Assembly: GCF_016808095.1 (NCBI RefSeq)
Contig: NC_068974.1
Coordinates: forward strand, 36,328,090-36,392,089
Length of the DNA stretch: 64,000 bases
Reading direction: 5' to 3'
Source: Vigna angularis
Taxonomy: Eukaryota > Streptophyta > Magnoliopsida > Fabales > Fabaceae
Shown: in pieces, positions 1 to 14,300 of the stretch
Numbering within the stretch: position 1 is the stretch's first letter
Layout: each line of letters begins with the position of its first letter
Program-made: the position numbers and the translations under genes
The notes under the pieces: model-generated
What the model was told of the DNA's origin: nothing
Database searches by the model: none
Seen by the model: only the letters and a program-made list of their open reading frames with translations

Positions 1-531
1 AGTCATTTCCTTGCACAGATGATGAACCCCCCCGCCAAAAAAAAAAGAAAAAAACTGTACTTTTGAAATTCAGGATAAAGCTTAAGCTTAAAATTCAAAA
101 CAGTAAGCTGAAAAAAAAGAGTATAGTTTTCTTGATAATACTGATTGGGGGAAACATTAACTGATGCACGAACTAATGAGTTTCACAAAAAAAAACTAAG
201 GGGAACTGTTCCCATTCAATAGTTAGATGGCTACCACGATATTCTTAAAACAAGTTACCTTAAAATTAACGACCTTTGAGAAACAAGTGTTATAGAAAGA
301 AGTGCTTTCACGAGCAAGATTTTGATTAGTTTCTCAGGATGTCAATCATCAAACATAAAGTGTTATAGAAAGGAGTCAGAAGACAACCATAAAGTGTGTC
401 GTGTGATGAAGAATGACCCAGATTCCATACAATACTAGGAATCAAACAGGCCGAACCATTTTGAACTACGTTTACAACATACATGCACGCATATCTTCAA
501 TGACAAGAAACTACTCAAAGCTAATAACATT
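1..531. other. 3' flank of the PLC-X gene
   Basis: No gene is visible. The stretch lies downstream of the minus-strand PLC-X gene and should include its 3' UTR. Near the left edge are homopolymer C and A runs (about 27-54). I see no repeat or second coding region. Confidence 0.5.
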
Positions 532-3500
532 CTATAACCATGCCAACAAAGTTATCGTCGCCAAAATCACCACAACCGTTTGCATCAACTTGGTTGTTCT
601 ACCAATATAAGCATCGTTTGCATGATTATTATTTTGAGACTGCTGGTTGTCGGAGGGTGTTACTGACGCAGGTGGAGGTGGAGAAATGGGAGGAACATCA
701 CAAGTGCCAAACGTAGCGTTTGCCTGCGTGTCATTGATACACAGTTTAATAGTTCAATCTCTCTACATTTCGTAATATAGGATCAATTTCGTTACTTTAC
801 ATAGGTAAAAATGCAGTAGTAAGCAGTAACTACACATGAGGTGAAAGAAAATCGAAAACAAACCTTGCAATAGGCAATGTTGCCACAGCCACAAGTGAGA
901 TGGCCGTTTGCTTCATCAACTGCTTCTGGTGCTCCTCCGCCATCACTCCTCTTTAAAACATCATTATTATCATCAATAAATTTCAAATATTTTTTAGGCT
1001 AAGTGGAGAGTAATTAATGATTAAACTGACGAAGGATTTGATAAAAAGTCAGACGAGTATCTACCTGGTAATAATCAACAGCAATGAAATTTGGCCAACG
1101 TTTGTCGGCTGCATCATGACAAGTCTCCATCATGCCAAGCAGTGGAGCCGAATTATCAGCACAGGCTTGACTTCGATTAGGAGCAGAATGAAAATAATTT
1201 ACCAAAACTAACGATCTAGACTTTGTGTTCATTGCAGGAGATTCTGCACGGCTTGGACAAGAACCAGCTTTCATCCCCTCATCTCCATCTGTAATTCCCA
1301 CGCATATCAATAATCAACATTCAGAAAAAGTGTGTTTTTACTGTTATACTTTAAACATATGTAAATTTAGATCACCACTTCCCTTTTAAAGTGGGAAGGT
1401 GTTAAATTTATGTATAAGCTAAGTTTTAAAACTAAATTCATCTTTAGTACTTCTGAGTCAAATTACAGAAGTAAAACATGTTTCATTGCAGAGGCAGGTA
1501 GGGAACTTACATTGGTTTTCTACAACGTAAGTCCACTGATAAGCGATGCCCTCGGAAGCTTCCTTGGCTGATTTGGAGGTGAAGACCACTAGGCGCTGAT
1601 TCTTCTGAACCATGTCATCAACAGTTGGCCAATCTCCGCCATTCTTGGGCATGCGAGACACTGGGAACATATACTTGCTTAGCCCCGAAGCTTTGAACAA
1701 GTTTGTTAGACCCTGAGAGGATTTCACGTAGTCCTCTATGAAGATGGTGATAATTTCAGATGGATTTGCATCTAGAAACGATCGCATGTCTTTAAGCACG
1801 TTTATGGCAGGTTGCTGCACATTCGTATGGAAATTTCAATGTTACAACACGACAAATATTTTCGACCAAACTTCTATGTCGCACATTATAAATTGAACAG
1901 AGCAGGGTCACTTTCCACGCACTTACAAATGCAGTGAAGTTGTAACATGTGCCTTGGGCGGAGTGACATAACCACACATCGTTTAGGAAATCATACATAT
2001 CTAACATGAATCCTCTCACGCCGTTCTGTCGTAGATACAATAGAAAAAACATCAAGAAACAAAGAGATTGTGAATAAAATTATAAAGGATTCATAATCGT
2101 ATATTAAAACATCAACATTAAACTATTCTAATAATGTTAGTGCTTTGTTTTTACACTACATCACTAAATTTAGAGGAACAAAATTATAGTTCAATTTACA
2201 AATGATGCCGGGCAATTTGAATTTCACATATTTTTCTCTCAAATTCATCAAGATCTTTATCCTTGAATTTAACCGGTCGGATAATTCAAATGTGATTAAT
2301 TCATTCACCACATCAGAACCTAAACTTAAAGTGTCCTACTTATTTGTTAAAAAAATGCATAACCCTCCAAGACTTTTTCTCTCTTTTATTTTTCTTTTAA
2401 AAAAAGAGTCAAAAAAGACAAGACAGCTAGTGTATGTTTGAAATATTATGCAAGTGGCACATGATTCAGACAGACCATCTGTGTTTTTCAAATAAAAAGG
2501 GCCACTGTGTTTAAAAGTTACAAAATTAATTTACTCAATTTAACAAAAATATGATTAAGATTAATATTAGGTCACATAAAACTTTGAAATTGAATTTGTT
2601 AAAATCAATACTGCCGTTAGCAAATAAGCACTTAAAGCATCCATTTGTTTATACAGGAAAACTGAGTGGCAGTGATTTATTTTCTAATAGACAAACGGAG
2701 GTTGAGAGTGTCAATTCCCAAAGTAAGCTCTATATATGCTTTGTGATAATTGTATATTTTTTTTATATCCACAAATAAAATATTCGATGTTTAAATTATA
2801 ATTTATATATACAATACAAATTCAAAATTTGAAGAATACAAGTTGATAACTTTATCCAAAAACTACTGGCTAGTTTGGCTTCTGTACTATACCAATTAAA
2901 AAACGTTCGTTCACATGGTAAACTAATGCAAACAAAGACAAAAACAGTAAAGGGATGGAACCCGCCCAATGCATGTCGATATGCCTAACAGCTTAATAGT
3001 CCTTCCAAAAAGCATAAATTCCTTTCAAAAAAAATTTGTTAGTTTGAAGGAAATTAAAAAAAAAAGAGTCAAGATTACTACTTTTAAAATAAGCCTCTTA
3101 AAATAAATTTAAAACAATTTTTATTTTTTTTTGAAAGAAAAGTGTTAACAACATAAATTTTACTAACTTTATAAATTTATTATTATTATTTAATTCAGAG
3201 CTTTACCACGTAGGTTTGTTATTCACCTATCTTCCCGTTAATATTTTTTAACTTTCACAAATTTTATAAACAGGTTAAATTTCCAACATATTACTGATGT
3301 ATCCCAAAAAAAAAACATAATTTTGGCGTCAAATTTTACAAAACAATCTTGTTAACTTTATATTATTTTTATAACACGTCATTACTTTACTAGAAATCTA
3401 ATATCGTATGGATAAAATATGAGATACAAAACATAAATAGTAAAATTCATAAAATGGTGATAGTTTACATATAAAATGTAAAATTGAGGTAATTATTTAT

Positions 3501-4470
3501 AATTTCTTAATAAGTATTTAAAGCAAAGTTATATATACGCAATCACCCTTTGACAAATTCGAAACCCAAAAAGATACCCTTTTGAAAATTGGCAGTATAA
3601 TCTTTTTTTTTGTTGTCGTATGCCATATTCCGAATTTACTAATTAATCAATAAATTAATACCTGTTAAGTATAATCAAAGGTTCAATCCTTGAGCAATTA
3701 GCAAGCGCAAGCAAATAATCGCTATTCTCTGTTTTGTTTAATCGATGGCTGCACATTACTCTTCCTATTCCCATTTCCAGATTATTATGATTAAAAAACA
3801 GGGACAGAGAATCTTACTTTGAGTTGTTCTGCAACAGTGTCTTCTTGGTTCATCGGTGCTAAAATGACGGAACCGGTGGCCGATCTAGCTCCGGCCAGAG
3901 CAAAAGAATTATGAGTTGTGAGCCATGAATACCGGTTAAACGGTAATCCATTCACCTGAACGGAATCCAAAATCCAAAACCCAAAACCATTTACATTGAT
4001 TCGAACTCTGAAAACAAAAATTGGGAAAAGGACCCCTAACCTTAGAAGTGGGATGCAAGGGTTGTATCCGCGAACATCTCGGTCGGGTATTTCCATTCGC
4101 GGGACATGTCTGGCAGCTGAGTCCTGCATCGCATTTGTTGTCCGACCCGCAAGTTTCTCCGATCTGCTACCTCGGACTCAGTCACAACAACATAAAAAAT
4201 AAATCTAACATAATTTTATTAGAATTTCAGCGTTTATTAGAAAAACAACCTTGGAGCCGAACGAAGAGGTGAAAAGACAAAATGCGATTAGCACAAGCTG
4301 CGGTCGTAAATCAGGGATGCCAATGCTCCCCTGCAGAAAATGAAACATCATATGGATTAATGTGCGAAATTGAAAGGATTGAGAAAAAAAATGAAGCAAT
4401 ATTTTGAATATTTAATGTGGATATAAATGCAACAAAGCTAACCAAGCGTAGAACTTTTCGTTACCTTCAT
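532..4470 (-). CDS. PI-PLC X domain-containing protein, GPI-anchored (At5g67130 type)
   Basis: Nine exons read on the minus strand: 4465-4470, 4250-4330, 4041-4163, 3818-3955, 1927-2025, 1511-1814, 1065-1288, 864-950 and 532-723. They join in frame to 417 aa, close to the ~426 aa of the Arabidopsis relative. All introns are GT-AG; intron 4 is about 1.8 kb, and exon 1 codes only Met-Lys. The protein has a signal peptide (about 1-28), a Cys-rich segment (34-60) and a PLC-X fold. Residues H85 (TTHNSF), R120 (NGVRG) and H137 (WLCHS) match the catalytic His/Arg/His of bacterial-type PI-PLC; EDYV is at 176-179. A Pro-rich linker and a hydrophobic last ~17 residues suggest a GPI anchor, so it probably acts at the outer plasma membrane. 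Its substrate in plants is uncertain. The exon 3 acceptor could lie 3 nt further out, adding one residue. Confidence 0.9.
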
Positions 4471-6601
4471 TGTTGTGTTGTCGTCTGAGAAAGTTTTTGA
4501 GCAGAGAAACTTGTTTTTTGAATGAGGAAAGTTCTTACATGAATAAAAGGACAGTGGATTCGGTAGAGGGAAGGTGAGGGTGGGAAACTAACGAGTTAAG
4601 CTCTGATATTACACAACAACTCAATTAGGTATTATGGTGCAGTCTATCTTACTATTATATTCTCCTGCGTTGCCTTTGTGCATTCTTTTATTTCCTTTTT
4701 CAATTAGGTTTTGAAAACGCGTTTATAAATTGGCATAGAGAGAAGAAAATCAAGTGACGAAAAAAAAAGTGGAAAAAATAAAATAAAATGTATTATAGAA
4801 TCTGTTCATTTTTAGTTTTTCTTTCTATTTTCTTTATCAAACAATTATAATTAAATTCTCCTGATTTATTTTTGCCTGGCCTTCTTTTAACCCAAGAAAG
4901 TAATGGTCCTGTAGTTGTTAATAATAATCAATGAGTGGAGAGGGCAATAATTGAATGAGTAAACTTTAGAAGATTAAACCTGTTGGATGTTTCAAATAAT
5001 TTTATGCTGACCAAATCTTAGTGCCTTTGTTTATTCAACGGACGACTTTTACATAATAATAAAAAAAAATTATTTTTAACAATACTGGGGACATCTACAA
5101 TTTTGATGTGATTAAAAAATTAATTTCAATTCAGTCACACGGTACTTGAATTGTAGGATATAATTAAAATACATTGGAAATTATTTATTGTTTTATCTTC
5201 AAATTATAAACGCTTGTGTATTTATGTATGACAAATTTATTTAATTTCATAATAATTAGTTTCAAATCATACTTAACATAACTTCTACTTCATTAATGAT
5301 GTAAAAGTCATGTCCTCCTAACCATGCATTAAAAATAATTTCCTAAAATTTATCCTCATATAAAAATTACTTTCGTTAAAAAAAAAAAAATCAATGGTTT
5401 GAATTTGAATGACGCGTTTACAAAATTATTGCACGGGGTTTTTTTTATACTTTTAAGACTGTATTTAGGTTTAATTTAATATTATAAAATTAGTTTAGGT
5501 AAAATTTGTATTCATTTATCTGTATAGATAATTTGATAGTTATCTAGTAGTGTCTTATATCATAAATCCAAAAAATTAAATTTAACTCGGATAACTTTTT
5601 AATGATAATATTATAATACCAATGTAGAAATGGATTTTGATGATAGTTGAAAGTTCTTTTTATTATGACTTTTGAATAATCACTGAAACAGTCGTCTTTA
5701 AAAGTTTTTAAAATTCCAAACCACAATGATTTATAGGCATCGTCGTTAAAAAAAATTAAATAAAAAATTATGTAAAATTTATAATGACGGTTTGCACTAT
5801 AACTATCATTAAGCCCATCTAAAATTAAAAATAAAAAATAAAAAAATGAGATGTGACGAGGTTATAATCATCATTAAAAATTGATCCTGTTTTTTAAATA
5901 CATTTTTTACAATTTCTTTCTAACACAATCTTATTAGAATATTTCATAAATATAATTATTTCAAATAATTCAACTTATATAAAAATTTAAAAGTTCGTTA
6001 GAGAAACACTGGTATTAATAGAAGCTATTTTTGTTTTAATTTACAAATGTTTTTACCTTTCCCAAAATGATTTCCAAATTTTTTTCAAACCTACATTAGT
6101 AGAGTCGTGTAAACGATTTGCAGAAATTTTGATAATATATTGGGAAAGTTCTTTTTTTTAAGTGTTAACCTTTTCTATTAATAATTATTATTTTGTAAAA
6201 AATTTAAACCTCATTTATTTATAATTATCATAAATTTAAATTTGATGTAATCCTTCATATTTTATATTTTATATTTTATTTTAATAATTTGATAAATATC
6301 AACATAATTAAAATGTAAAATTTATAATAATAGTTAACTTGAATTTATTTGTAATTTACTTTATTTTAAAATAAAACATTTTCGTTGGTTATAAGAAAAC
6401 TAAGATGATAGGATTACAAAGTAAAGAAACAAAGTGAAATTATTATTTTCAAGTAATTATTTAATAAATCAAAAGCAAGTACACTTTATCTTGACAGAGT
6501 AAATACTATTTGATTATTACTCAATGATTTGAAAATTCATAAATTGTTAACGTACGTCAAACATCAAAGGCACACGTTAAGATAATAAAATGCATTTAAA
6601 A

Positions 6602-6683
6602 TTGCGTGGAACATACCATGAAAAAAAAACAACTACGTGGAACATTCTTTGAAAAGAAAAAACAATTACGTGGAACATACAAG
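6602..6683. repeat. Three imperfect tandem copies around cgtggaacat
   Basis: The word ttRcgtggaacat, or a close variant, recurs three times at intervals of about 31-35 nt, each copy followed by an A-rich run. It has no coding potential. It is a minor local tandem duplication of unknown meaning. Confidence 0.55.
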
Positions 6684-6720
6684 TTCTCTATACAGTTGAA
6701 GAACTAAATCACGACACGCA

Positions 6721-6739
6721 TATATATATATATATATAT
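6721..6739. repeat. Short (TA)n microsatellite
   Basis: An uninterrupted TA run of about 19 nt, the shortest of the AT microsatellites in the window. Confidence 0.8.
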
Positions 6740-9700
6740 TTATTATACTATATAATATTACATATTAGATTTGGAGTATAACTATCTGAATTACTATAAA
6801 CAAAAATTCAAAGTGAAACTGCACTCCCTGGAACATTCAGAAAAGTGATATGGTAATAGACAGAGAATTATATTACTACTACTAAATTGGAAGGGATGTC
6901 TCTATATATATGCTACTTCATTTGCCTTTCCACTGAGTGGCACAAGTTATATGTTTGTTATATTATATATGTTTTAATGTTAAAACTTTTGTTCTCATCA
7001 CTGTTTGTTTTGGGTTTCATTTAATTAAAATGAAAGATTATCTCAAACTTTTATTCATAGTTTTCATAAGGAAGTTTAGATTAATAGTAATCTAATCACA
7101 ATCTAATTATTGATAATCATATTTTGTTCTAATCTAATTAGTATTATTAGTAATTTTGTGAAAGTTTAACTGTTTGACAAATTATGATAAATAAATCGTC
7201 CGATTTTTGGCGTAAATTTGATCATGCAGTTATACGATACAATTTACTTAATTAAAATGAAAAGATTTATAATTTCAAACTTTGCTCTCACTTGAATCAA
7301 TATTCAAAGCTCTGAATAGCCATGGAGAATATTTTAAAACTCCGAAGCAAGAATAGTTCAAAGCATGATATCTCATAATGTCACGTTAATGAAGAATTGT
7401 TTAAGAAAAAAGATAGAACAGTTCAAAGCACGCTATGGATTGACAAAATGTTCAACTGATTGATGAGAAAAAGTAATTTAACAAAAAATTAAGAATGCAA
7501 ATTATCAGAAGATTAGAAAGAGAATAAAAGCCTGTGGAGAAATTAAGTTGCACCAAAGACTAATAGTAGTTTAAGAATTAAATGGAGTTGGAAAGATAGA
7601 GGGAAAACAGCTAAGTGCACAAGCAAAGTGAAATCAGATTAATTTAAAGCATGTTAAAGTATAAGAATATAAGGTGCTTTTAGATTAAAATGAAGGTTAA
7701 ACACAAAATGGTAAGGAAATACAAAGGGGTAAAATGATAAAAGTGAAATAAATGTTATTGAATTAAATTTGCATTAAACATTAAAAGATAAATTTAAGAA
7801 ATATAAAAAGAAGGGATGGATGTGGAATTGTTCTCTCTTTTGACATTTGTAAGATGTTGAATGCTCTAATGGAATTCAAAATGATCTTGGACTTTCTGTG
7901 GTATATTTATATACTTAGAGCATCACCACTAATAATGTCCTTAATTTATTGCCACTTGCCCTAAATAACTAAATAACAATTAATTTAAAAATACCAAAAT
8001 TCAACGTATTAATAACTATGCAAGAGTAGGTAGTTTTTCCAATAACCCCTTTCTATATGTTTAAATTGTGGCAAAAAGCTTCTAATTATTAGATAACAGA
8101 CCGTGAGTTAATATTTTGGCTCATAAAAACTAAGCTATTAACAATTAACATGCATCTATATTATAAAAATAATTGTACTACTAAATTAGGGATATAATTC
8201 TTTTTTCAGAGAGAAAATAAAAGGTTTTTTCATTGATCTAGCCCATAATTTTTTTTTTTACATCAACTTGGTTCCTTCTTGTCAAGCGACCAATTATAGA
8301 AAGCTTTTAATCAAAAGGTTTCTCCTTTGTGATGGGTGCTAATAAAGTCCAAACAATTTATCAACTACATTAAATGAATACTATATTGTATATTTTATGT
8401 AATGTCTATTTGTCAACTAGCAAAGATAACACTTAGCCTTTCTAAAAGTTTTTCAAATTTGTCTTACGTTAACTACCGGGTACGGATGCAAATCTTGTTA
8501 ATTGTTAACATTTATAGATTGACTAATAAATTTTCAAAATTCTTAAGAAGGTAAATTCACATAATCTAAGTAAAATTTACATTTAGTTATATATTGTATA
8601 TTTATCTTATTTTTAACTGATGTATCATCGTCATAATTTTTTTTTAAAATTGTATATATTAAATATAGATTAAATATTAAAGGATAGTCTAACAGCGAAT
8701 GATAGAATAGGTCCGAACACATAACAAATATTTTATACAAAATTTAAAATGACTTTAATATTTTCTTAAAACGTGTATTTATTTAACTCCATTCTACAAA
8801 ATAAATTTACGAGATGAAATTTTTATTTTTTATATATTATTAATTCATCTTATTTATAATTAATATCAAATTTCTAATAAAAAAAACTTTCACGTCTTAA
8901 AATAAACACTTACACACACACACATATATATAATAGAGTCATTTCTTTTAATTTGTAACCATAAATGTATTTTGAAATGTTTTTGAAATGTTCTGAATAT
9001 AATTTTTTATATTTCAAATTATATATTTCGAAATAAAAAAATAAGAAAATATATTTTAGATTGGATAATCTTGAATCCAAAATATAATTTTTATATTCCA
9101 AAATACAAAAAATATATTTTAAATAGTATATTCTAAAGTATAAAATAAATTATATATTCTAGAATGCAGAATTTAGACTTTTGAATCCAAATTTATTAAA
9201 GTGCTGGAAGAAATTTATGAATATATTAGACAAAATTTTTCAAACGATATCTATATCTTTATTTCTATATATCCTAGTCATCTTATCTTTGACTTTAATT
9301 TCACATTTTTATAAAATAATATTCGAATTATTTTTGGATTATAAGTGAAACCTCCCTTTTTTTTATCCATCTCACATCAATATCTCAGTCTCTGTCGTCT
9401 ATAACTAGTTTTAGACAAGTTTTCTTTAAAATGAATACTTGAATGCTAAATATAACTCGTAATAATCTATTTTCGGGAGAATACGGGCATTCTTTTACTA
9501 TTTGAATATTAATTTATCTACTAAAACATGATCTGTTTCATTCAATGACTCGAGAATAATAATTCTATTTTTGTCTAAATTTTAAAGTAATTTAGCTTCA
9601 AAATATAAAATTTTATTAGTGATTCTTTCATAACCATATATATTATATATTGTCACATATAAGTATGAATTTCATATTTTTTTTTCGTGAAAAGAATTAA

Positions 9701-9748
9701 AAATATATTCATCAACCAAGCGGTCACTAATTAGTACAACAGAAACAT

Positions 9749-9786
9749 AAACTACTAATATGTTTTGGAAACTACTAATATGTTTT
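9749..9786. repeat. 18-bp direct repeat, two copies
   Basis: aaactactaatatgtttt occurs at 9749-9766 and again at 9769-9786. It is a small tandem duplication at the edge of a slightly less AT-rich patch (9795-9900) that I could not assign to a gene. Confidence 0.7.
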
Positions 9787-11011
9787 TTCCCAAAACAGAG
9801 TTCGCCGCCAACTGTAGGCCTTACGGAGTATAGAAGCTATTATGCATCGGTTGACATGGTGAAATTAAGACGGCCCAACATCATGTCTTTAGGGACTAGT
9901 TTGATTGAGTTTTTCCACCACCTAATAATTACTTCTTCCACTCCAATATCTTATAAGAAAAGCTCAATATATCTCATCATAACAACGTCATATAATTAAT
10001 GTATTAATGCGAAACTATACATTCAAATATATAATATAAGACATTTTCATTTATGTGATTTGAAATTATCTAAAATTGAATTGCGAGTAATCTAAAATTA
10101 TTTGTTCATCAATTACATCGTATTTTAATCATGCAATCTATAATATTGTTTTGAATTATTTAATGCAGATTGTAAACGTCTGTTTTAATTTTTATTTCAA
10201 ATTATATAATCTAAAATATTTTCTGGAGTATACAATTTAAAATAGTACAGAAAAAAATTTATTTATTTAAATAATATTATTTTATAAAATAAAAGTAAAA
10301 TATATTAAATAATCAAATGATTATATATTATATTAAATGATCAAGTAATTATATAAAAAATTAATAATTTAACTATAAATCAGGAATAGAAACAAAAATT
10401 ATCTTTCTAAAATCATGTAACAATTTCTAAAAACATATAACAGCAAAAAAAAAATTAAAAAAGAAAAAACTAACCATTAACCGACCTCTGCTTTTCATTA
10501 CATGGCTGAACTCTTAGACCGACACTTATTTCAAGTTATAGGTTTATAGCTGTTCTGTTTGATGACTTTTGCTAGCTCTGTTCTGAATGTGTGCTGTTGG
10601 TAGTTAATCAGGATTTATCAGTCTTCTGTTTATCATTAATTGTCTATTAAGTATGCAACTTGTGTTGATTTGATCTACTGGTTATCATCTATGACATGTT
10701 TGACCATTATAATTATCCGTGATAAGTGCAATTTAATGTAACGTCTGAAAATATGGGTTAGATGTAGTTTTAATTTAACGTCTGAAAATATAAGAAAACG
10801 ATGACAGAGAGAAAATCAAAACTCAAATGCTGTATATTTGTCTCATTTTTAGTAGAGAAGCTCAAGTAATAAATCACACCCTAACCGATCATTAGGGAAG
10901 AAGATAATACAACAATATCAAAGTTATCAATCAACAAAAGCACTCACTTGCAGAATGAGGATATATGTGAACAGAATCTGAAAAAGAAAAAATTGAATAC
11001 AGATTGAAGAA

Positions 11012-11230
11012 TTAATGGCATAGAAGGGCAATAAGAGAGAGGAGCAGTGAGGAGCAAACAAATGCTCGAGAGTAAGTGACCAAAAATCCAGCTCCGGCGT
11101 CCATGGTGGGTGCCGGCGCCGGTGCTTGAGGAAACTCACTGGTTTGTGCTCCCACTCCGGCAGCAAGCGCAAGCCCAACCAAGAAAAACATGAAAAAGAA
11201 CATCGTTCTGCTCTTGCTAATGCATGCCAT
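11012..11230 (-). CDS. Arabinogalactan peptide (short classical AGP)
   Basis: Single-exon 72-aa protein. The first ~28 residues form a signal peptide ending VGA|Q. The mature part is tiny and carries the Ala/Pro motif QAPAPAPT (35-42), whose prolines are typical sites for hydroxylation and arabinogalactan addition. The last ~14 residues are hydrophobic (LLLSLIALL), as expected for a GPI-anchor signal that is cleaved. This is the layout of plant AG-peptides, which sit at the outer plasma membrane or cell wall. I chose the ATG at 11230 because it gives a clean signal peptide; the frame is open to 11368 but those extra residues look like leader. A TATA box lies about 140 nt upstream of the ATG. 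Confidence 0.85.
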   Translation of the reverse strand: MACISKSRTMFFFMFFLVGLALAAGVGAQTSEFPQAPAPAPTMDAGAGFLVTYSRAFVCSSLLLSLIALLCH

Positions 11231-11371
11231 TTTTCTGAGACAAAAGATGTGGGGAAAGAGAGAAAGATAATAAAGAAGTAACTGGCAGATAGCTTGAGCT
11301 AGAGAGGTGGCGGTAGGGGTAAGTAAATTGCTTTGGTATCTTGTGGTGTTAGTGAGAAACAAGATCACTGA

Positions 11372-11377
11372 TTTATA
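11372..11377 (-). promoter_or_regulatory. TATA box of the arabinogalactan peptide gene
   Basis: On the minus strand the sequence reads cctataaatc. It lies about 140 nt before the ATG, which leaves room for a leader of about 110 nt. Confidence 0.6.
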
Positions 11378-11389
11378 GGCTCTATTTGA

Positions 11390-14300
11390 TTAAAGATTAG
11401 CGAATAATTAGGTTAATTTTTGAGTTTAGATGGCAACGTCTATGTGCTTTGAATGATTTGTGATTGGTGTAGGTCCGACTCAGACATTAGACAGAGCATG
11501 TTGTGGTCCCTTCGAACAGCAGGCTTCAAACGGCTATTCCATGCTTTTATGTTTTCTGAAAACTCAGACCGCTATCAGGACATGTGTCGCCAACATCCAG
11601 CGGTGTGACCCTCCATAGTTTCTTTTCAAATTATGATTAAATTATTGTTGGAATCTGCGAAAGAAATATTCAATAAATTATAAGCAAAAAGACAGATATA
11701 ATACGATAAACAATTATAAGATGAGTACAATGAACGGAATAATAGTGTGTAAATATTTTTTTTATTCTTAAAAGGTTCTGCATGGCCATGTTGGCTAAGG
11801 TTTCCCAGATCTTATCACTGTTTGACAGTATACGAATAATTTATCCTGCACTGTATAAAACTTATATTTTCGTTTTAATTCGACTTTTGACTGTCAAACA
11901 AAGAGAGAGAATAAAGGGTAAAACACAAATGAACGGACATTTTTTCAAACTCTGATCAAAGTTTAATGCATTGAAATTTTTAATATTCATAATAACTTTA
12001 TCTAATTCGTCTAAGCTGGGAAAATTCCTGCTGGTTTCATGTAAGTTAAATCTTTAGATGCGATTCTTCAGTTTTAAATACGATATCGACATAAATAAAT
12101 TATTACTTTTAGTTTAATTGATTGTGTAGGTGTTATATTTTTATTTCTAGTTCATTTAAAACAATGTTTTTGTTATTGACAAGTAGTATATAACTTGGGG
12201 TCGTTTGTTTTGTAGTTATAATAAAAAGTTGATATCCATACTTTTCAATTAAAAAAATAATACGTCATAACGAAAAAGATATGGTTCAAGTTAACTAATA
12301 ACGTAGCAACCTATTCAATTATTTAAAAATAATTTCGTTAAAATTTAAAAACTGTTCTATTCAACATAAAATCAAATGAAGGGTCGATGATTGGGCAGTG
12401 AATATTCTAAAACAGCTCGAAAAATGCTGGAAATGAATGTGCACCCGCACCTTTCTCGATCACAAACCAGACATACTAATAAATCATGTTTTAATCCTCT
12501 AAACTCTTTCTATATAATCCACATATAACATCGTTTTCCTTATATTGATGCCACAGATTTCATCATCTACCAAACTCAAATTCTGGTATCTATATCAGCA
12601 ACTTTCTCAGAATATGGAAATGATATATATCTCGAGCACAACGATCAAATTGTTGAAACTCCATTCTCGTCTTCCTTCGCCTTTTACAAGCAGAGTTGCA
12701 GCAAATTGCTAAATCCATGAAAAAGAAAGATACCAATTTCACATTATTGCATATGTTCCTTTCACTATTGCATATGCAAACATTAGAAGCCAACTTGCAC
12801 TTCGTTCTTTCTGCGACATGTATTTTGTTCATATAAATGTTGAAATCCCATATATCAACTGCAGAGAGGGTTAAAGTATAATATATACCGTTAATTTTAA
12901 CATATAAGTGAGGTTAAATCTTCTCTTACAAATTTATTTTTTTTAAGTTGAGTTAAATTTAAATTCATATTCCAAAATTATATCAAATTCTATCTTAATT
13001 ATGTTTGTTAGTTTCTTATATCATCTACTAAATATTAGTTAATTATATAATCTAATAAATATTTATTTTAAAATTTAAGATATCTGACTTTTTAAACAAG
13101 GAGTTATATTTAAGACAACATAACATTAAAAAAAAATAGCTAATTAACGACATCTTTTAGCAAAAATTTATCAATAATTCAAGTTTATCGACATATTAGT
13201 GAAAATTTTGTTGATAAAATGTCTGTCAATAAATTTTATTGATATCTACAAATTTTTCAGTTTAAATTTGTTGATAAATATCTATGGATAACTATCTAAT
13301 GCTATTATAGGTGAATTTTGACAATTGATAAAATCTATTAATAAATGGTGTAACTAGTCTCTTCTCATCGTCCTCTTCCTTCTCACCGCATTGAATCTAT
13401 TACCTATGACTCTTCTCTTTCTCCTTATCCTCTTCCTCTTTCTCTTTTTCCTCCTCTTCCTTTTTCTCCACCTCCAACCATCACTGTTGTTATGGCTTTC
13501 ATCGCTACATAATTGTTGCATCGCCATCACACCTTTTCCACTTCTTTTGACTTTTCTTCCTCTTCTTCCCCATCCTCTTCCACCCTTTCCTTATTCTTCT
13601 ATTTTTCTCTCACATATCTCCACTTAATATATAAAAACATCTCATTCAACTTGGTAAAAAGTAAGAAATTTGACTTTGTTTTTAATGACGAATTTAATAA
13701 CGAAAAAATTCGTTTATTATAAAAATTATAAATTACCAATATATTTATTAATGAATTTTAAAACATATAACTACCGATGTATTTTACTAACAAAGTTCAA
13801 GATATATAATTATCAACATATTTTACTGGCATATTTTACATGAATTTGTCAAAACTAGGAATGACATTGTGAATTAACCTGTTCCGATTTGGCCTACCTC
13901 GAATAAAAGTTGTGGGCTAATTTTTCTAACTTGCCAAACATAATATTTGACCTGTGGGTTACCCACAGTTTGCATAAAAAATATTTTTTTTTCAATTTTT
14001 TCTTTTGTAAAATTCTAGGGTGCAAATTAATAATTTTATTTTTATTTAATTAAATTAGTAGAAATAATAAATTTTATAAGTCTTAAGTAATATTAATAAT
14101 TTTAAAATTTTTAATTTTAAAATATAAGTATGTTGAAAATAGAGATGACTATGAACTAGATTGAAATAAGGGAAAAAAAATTGAATGAGGTGATTGCTTT
14201 TGGATGTACTAAAAACAAATAAGTTAGCTACTTTTGGATGGACTGAAGAAAAAAAAATAAATGATCAAATTGATTAAAAGAAACACACATGTCATGCTTT

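Larger units (their letters stand above)
4471..10926. other. Gene-free AT-rich spacer
   Basis: About 6.4 kb between the PLC-X gene start and the arabinogalactan peptide gene. The first few hundred bases must hold the PLC-X promoter and leader, but no clear TATA box stands out. The rest is AT-rich with stop codons in all frames. Short ORFs (5544-5726, 8543-8740, 8910-9101, 9760-9999) look like chance. Around 5720-5880 words such as tgacggtttg and gtgacgaggtt hint at decayed transposon ends, but I could not define an element. Small direct repeats are listed separately. Confidence 0.6.

Noticed and set aside
3996..4272. Plus-strand ORFs over the start of the PLC-X gene
   Set aside because: They are antisense to exons 2 and 3, whose minus-strand reading gives the conserved Cys-rich segment.
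12590..12832. 80-aa minus-strand Cys-rich ORF
   Set aside because: Cysteines are not in a recognisable pattern, there is no signal peptide, and no promoter or family match is apparent.
13391..13722. Leu/Phe- and Ser-rich ORFs
   Set aside because: They come from a pyrimidine-rich low-complexity tract and have no signal or domain logic.
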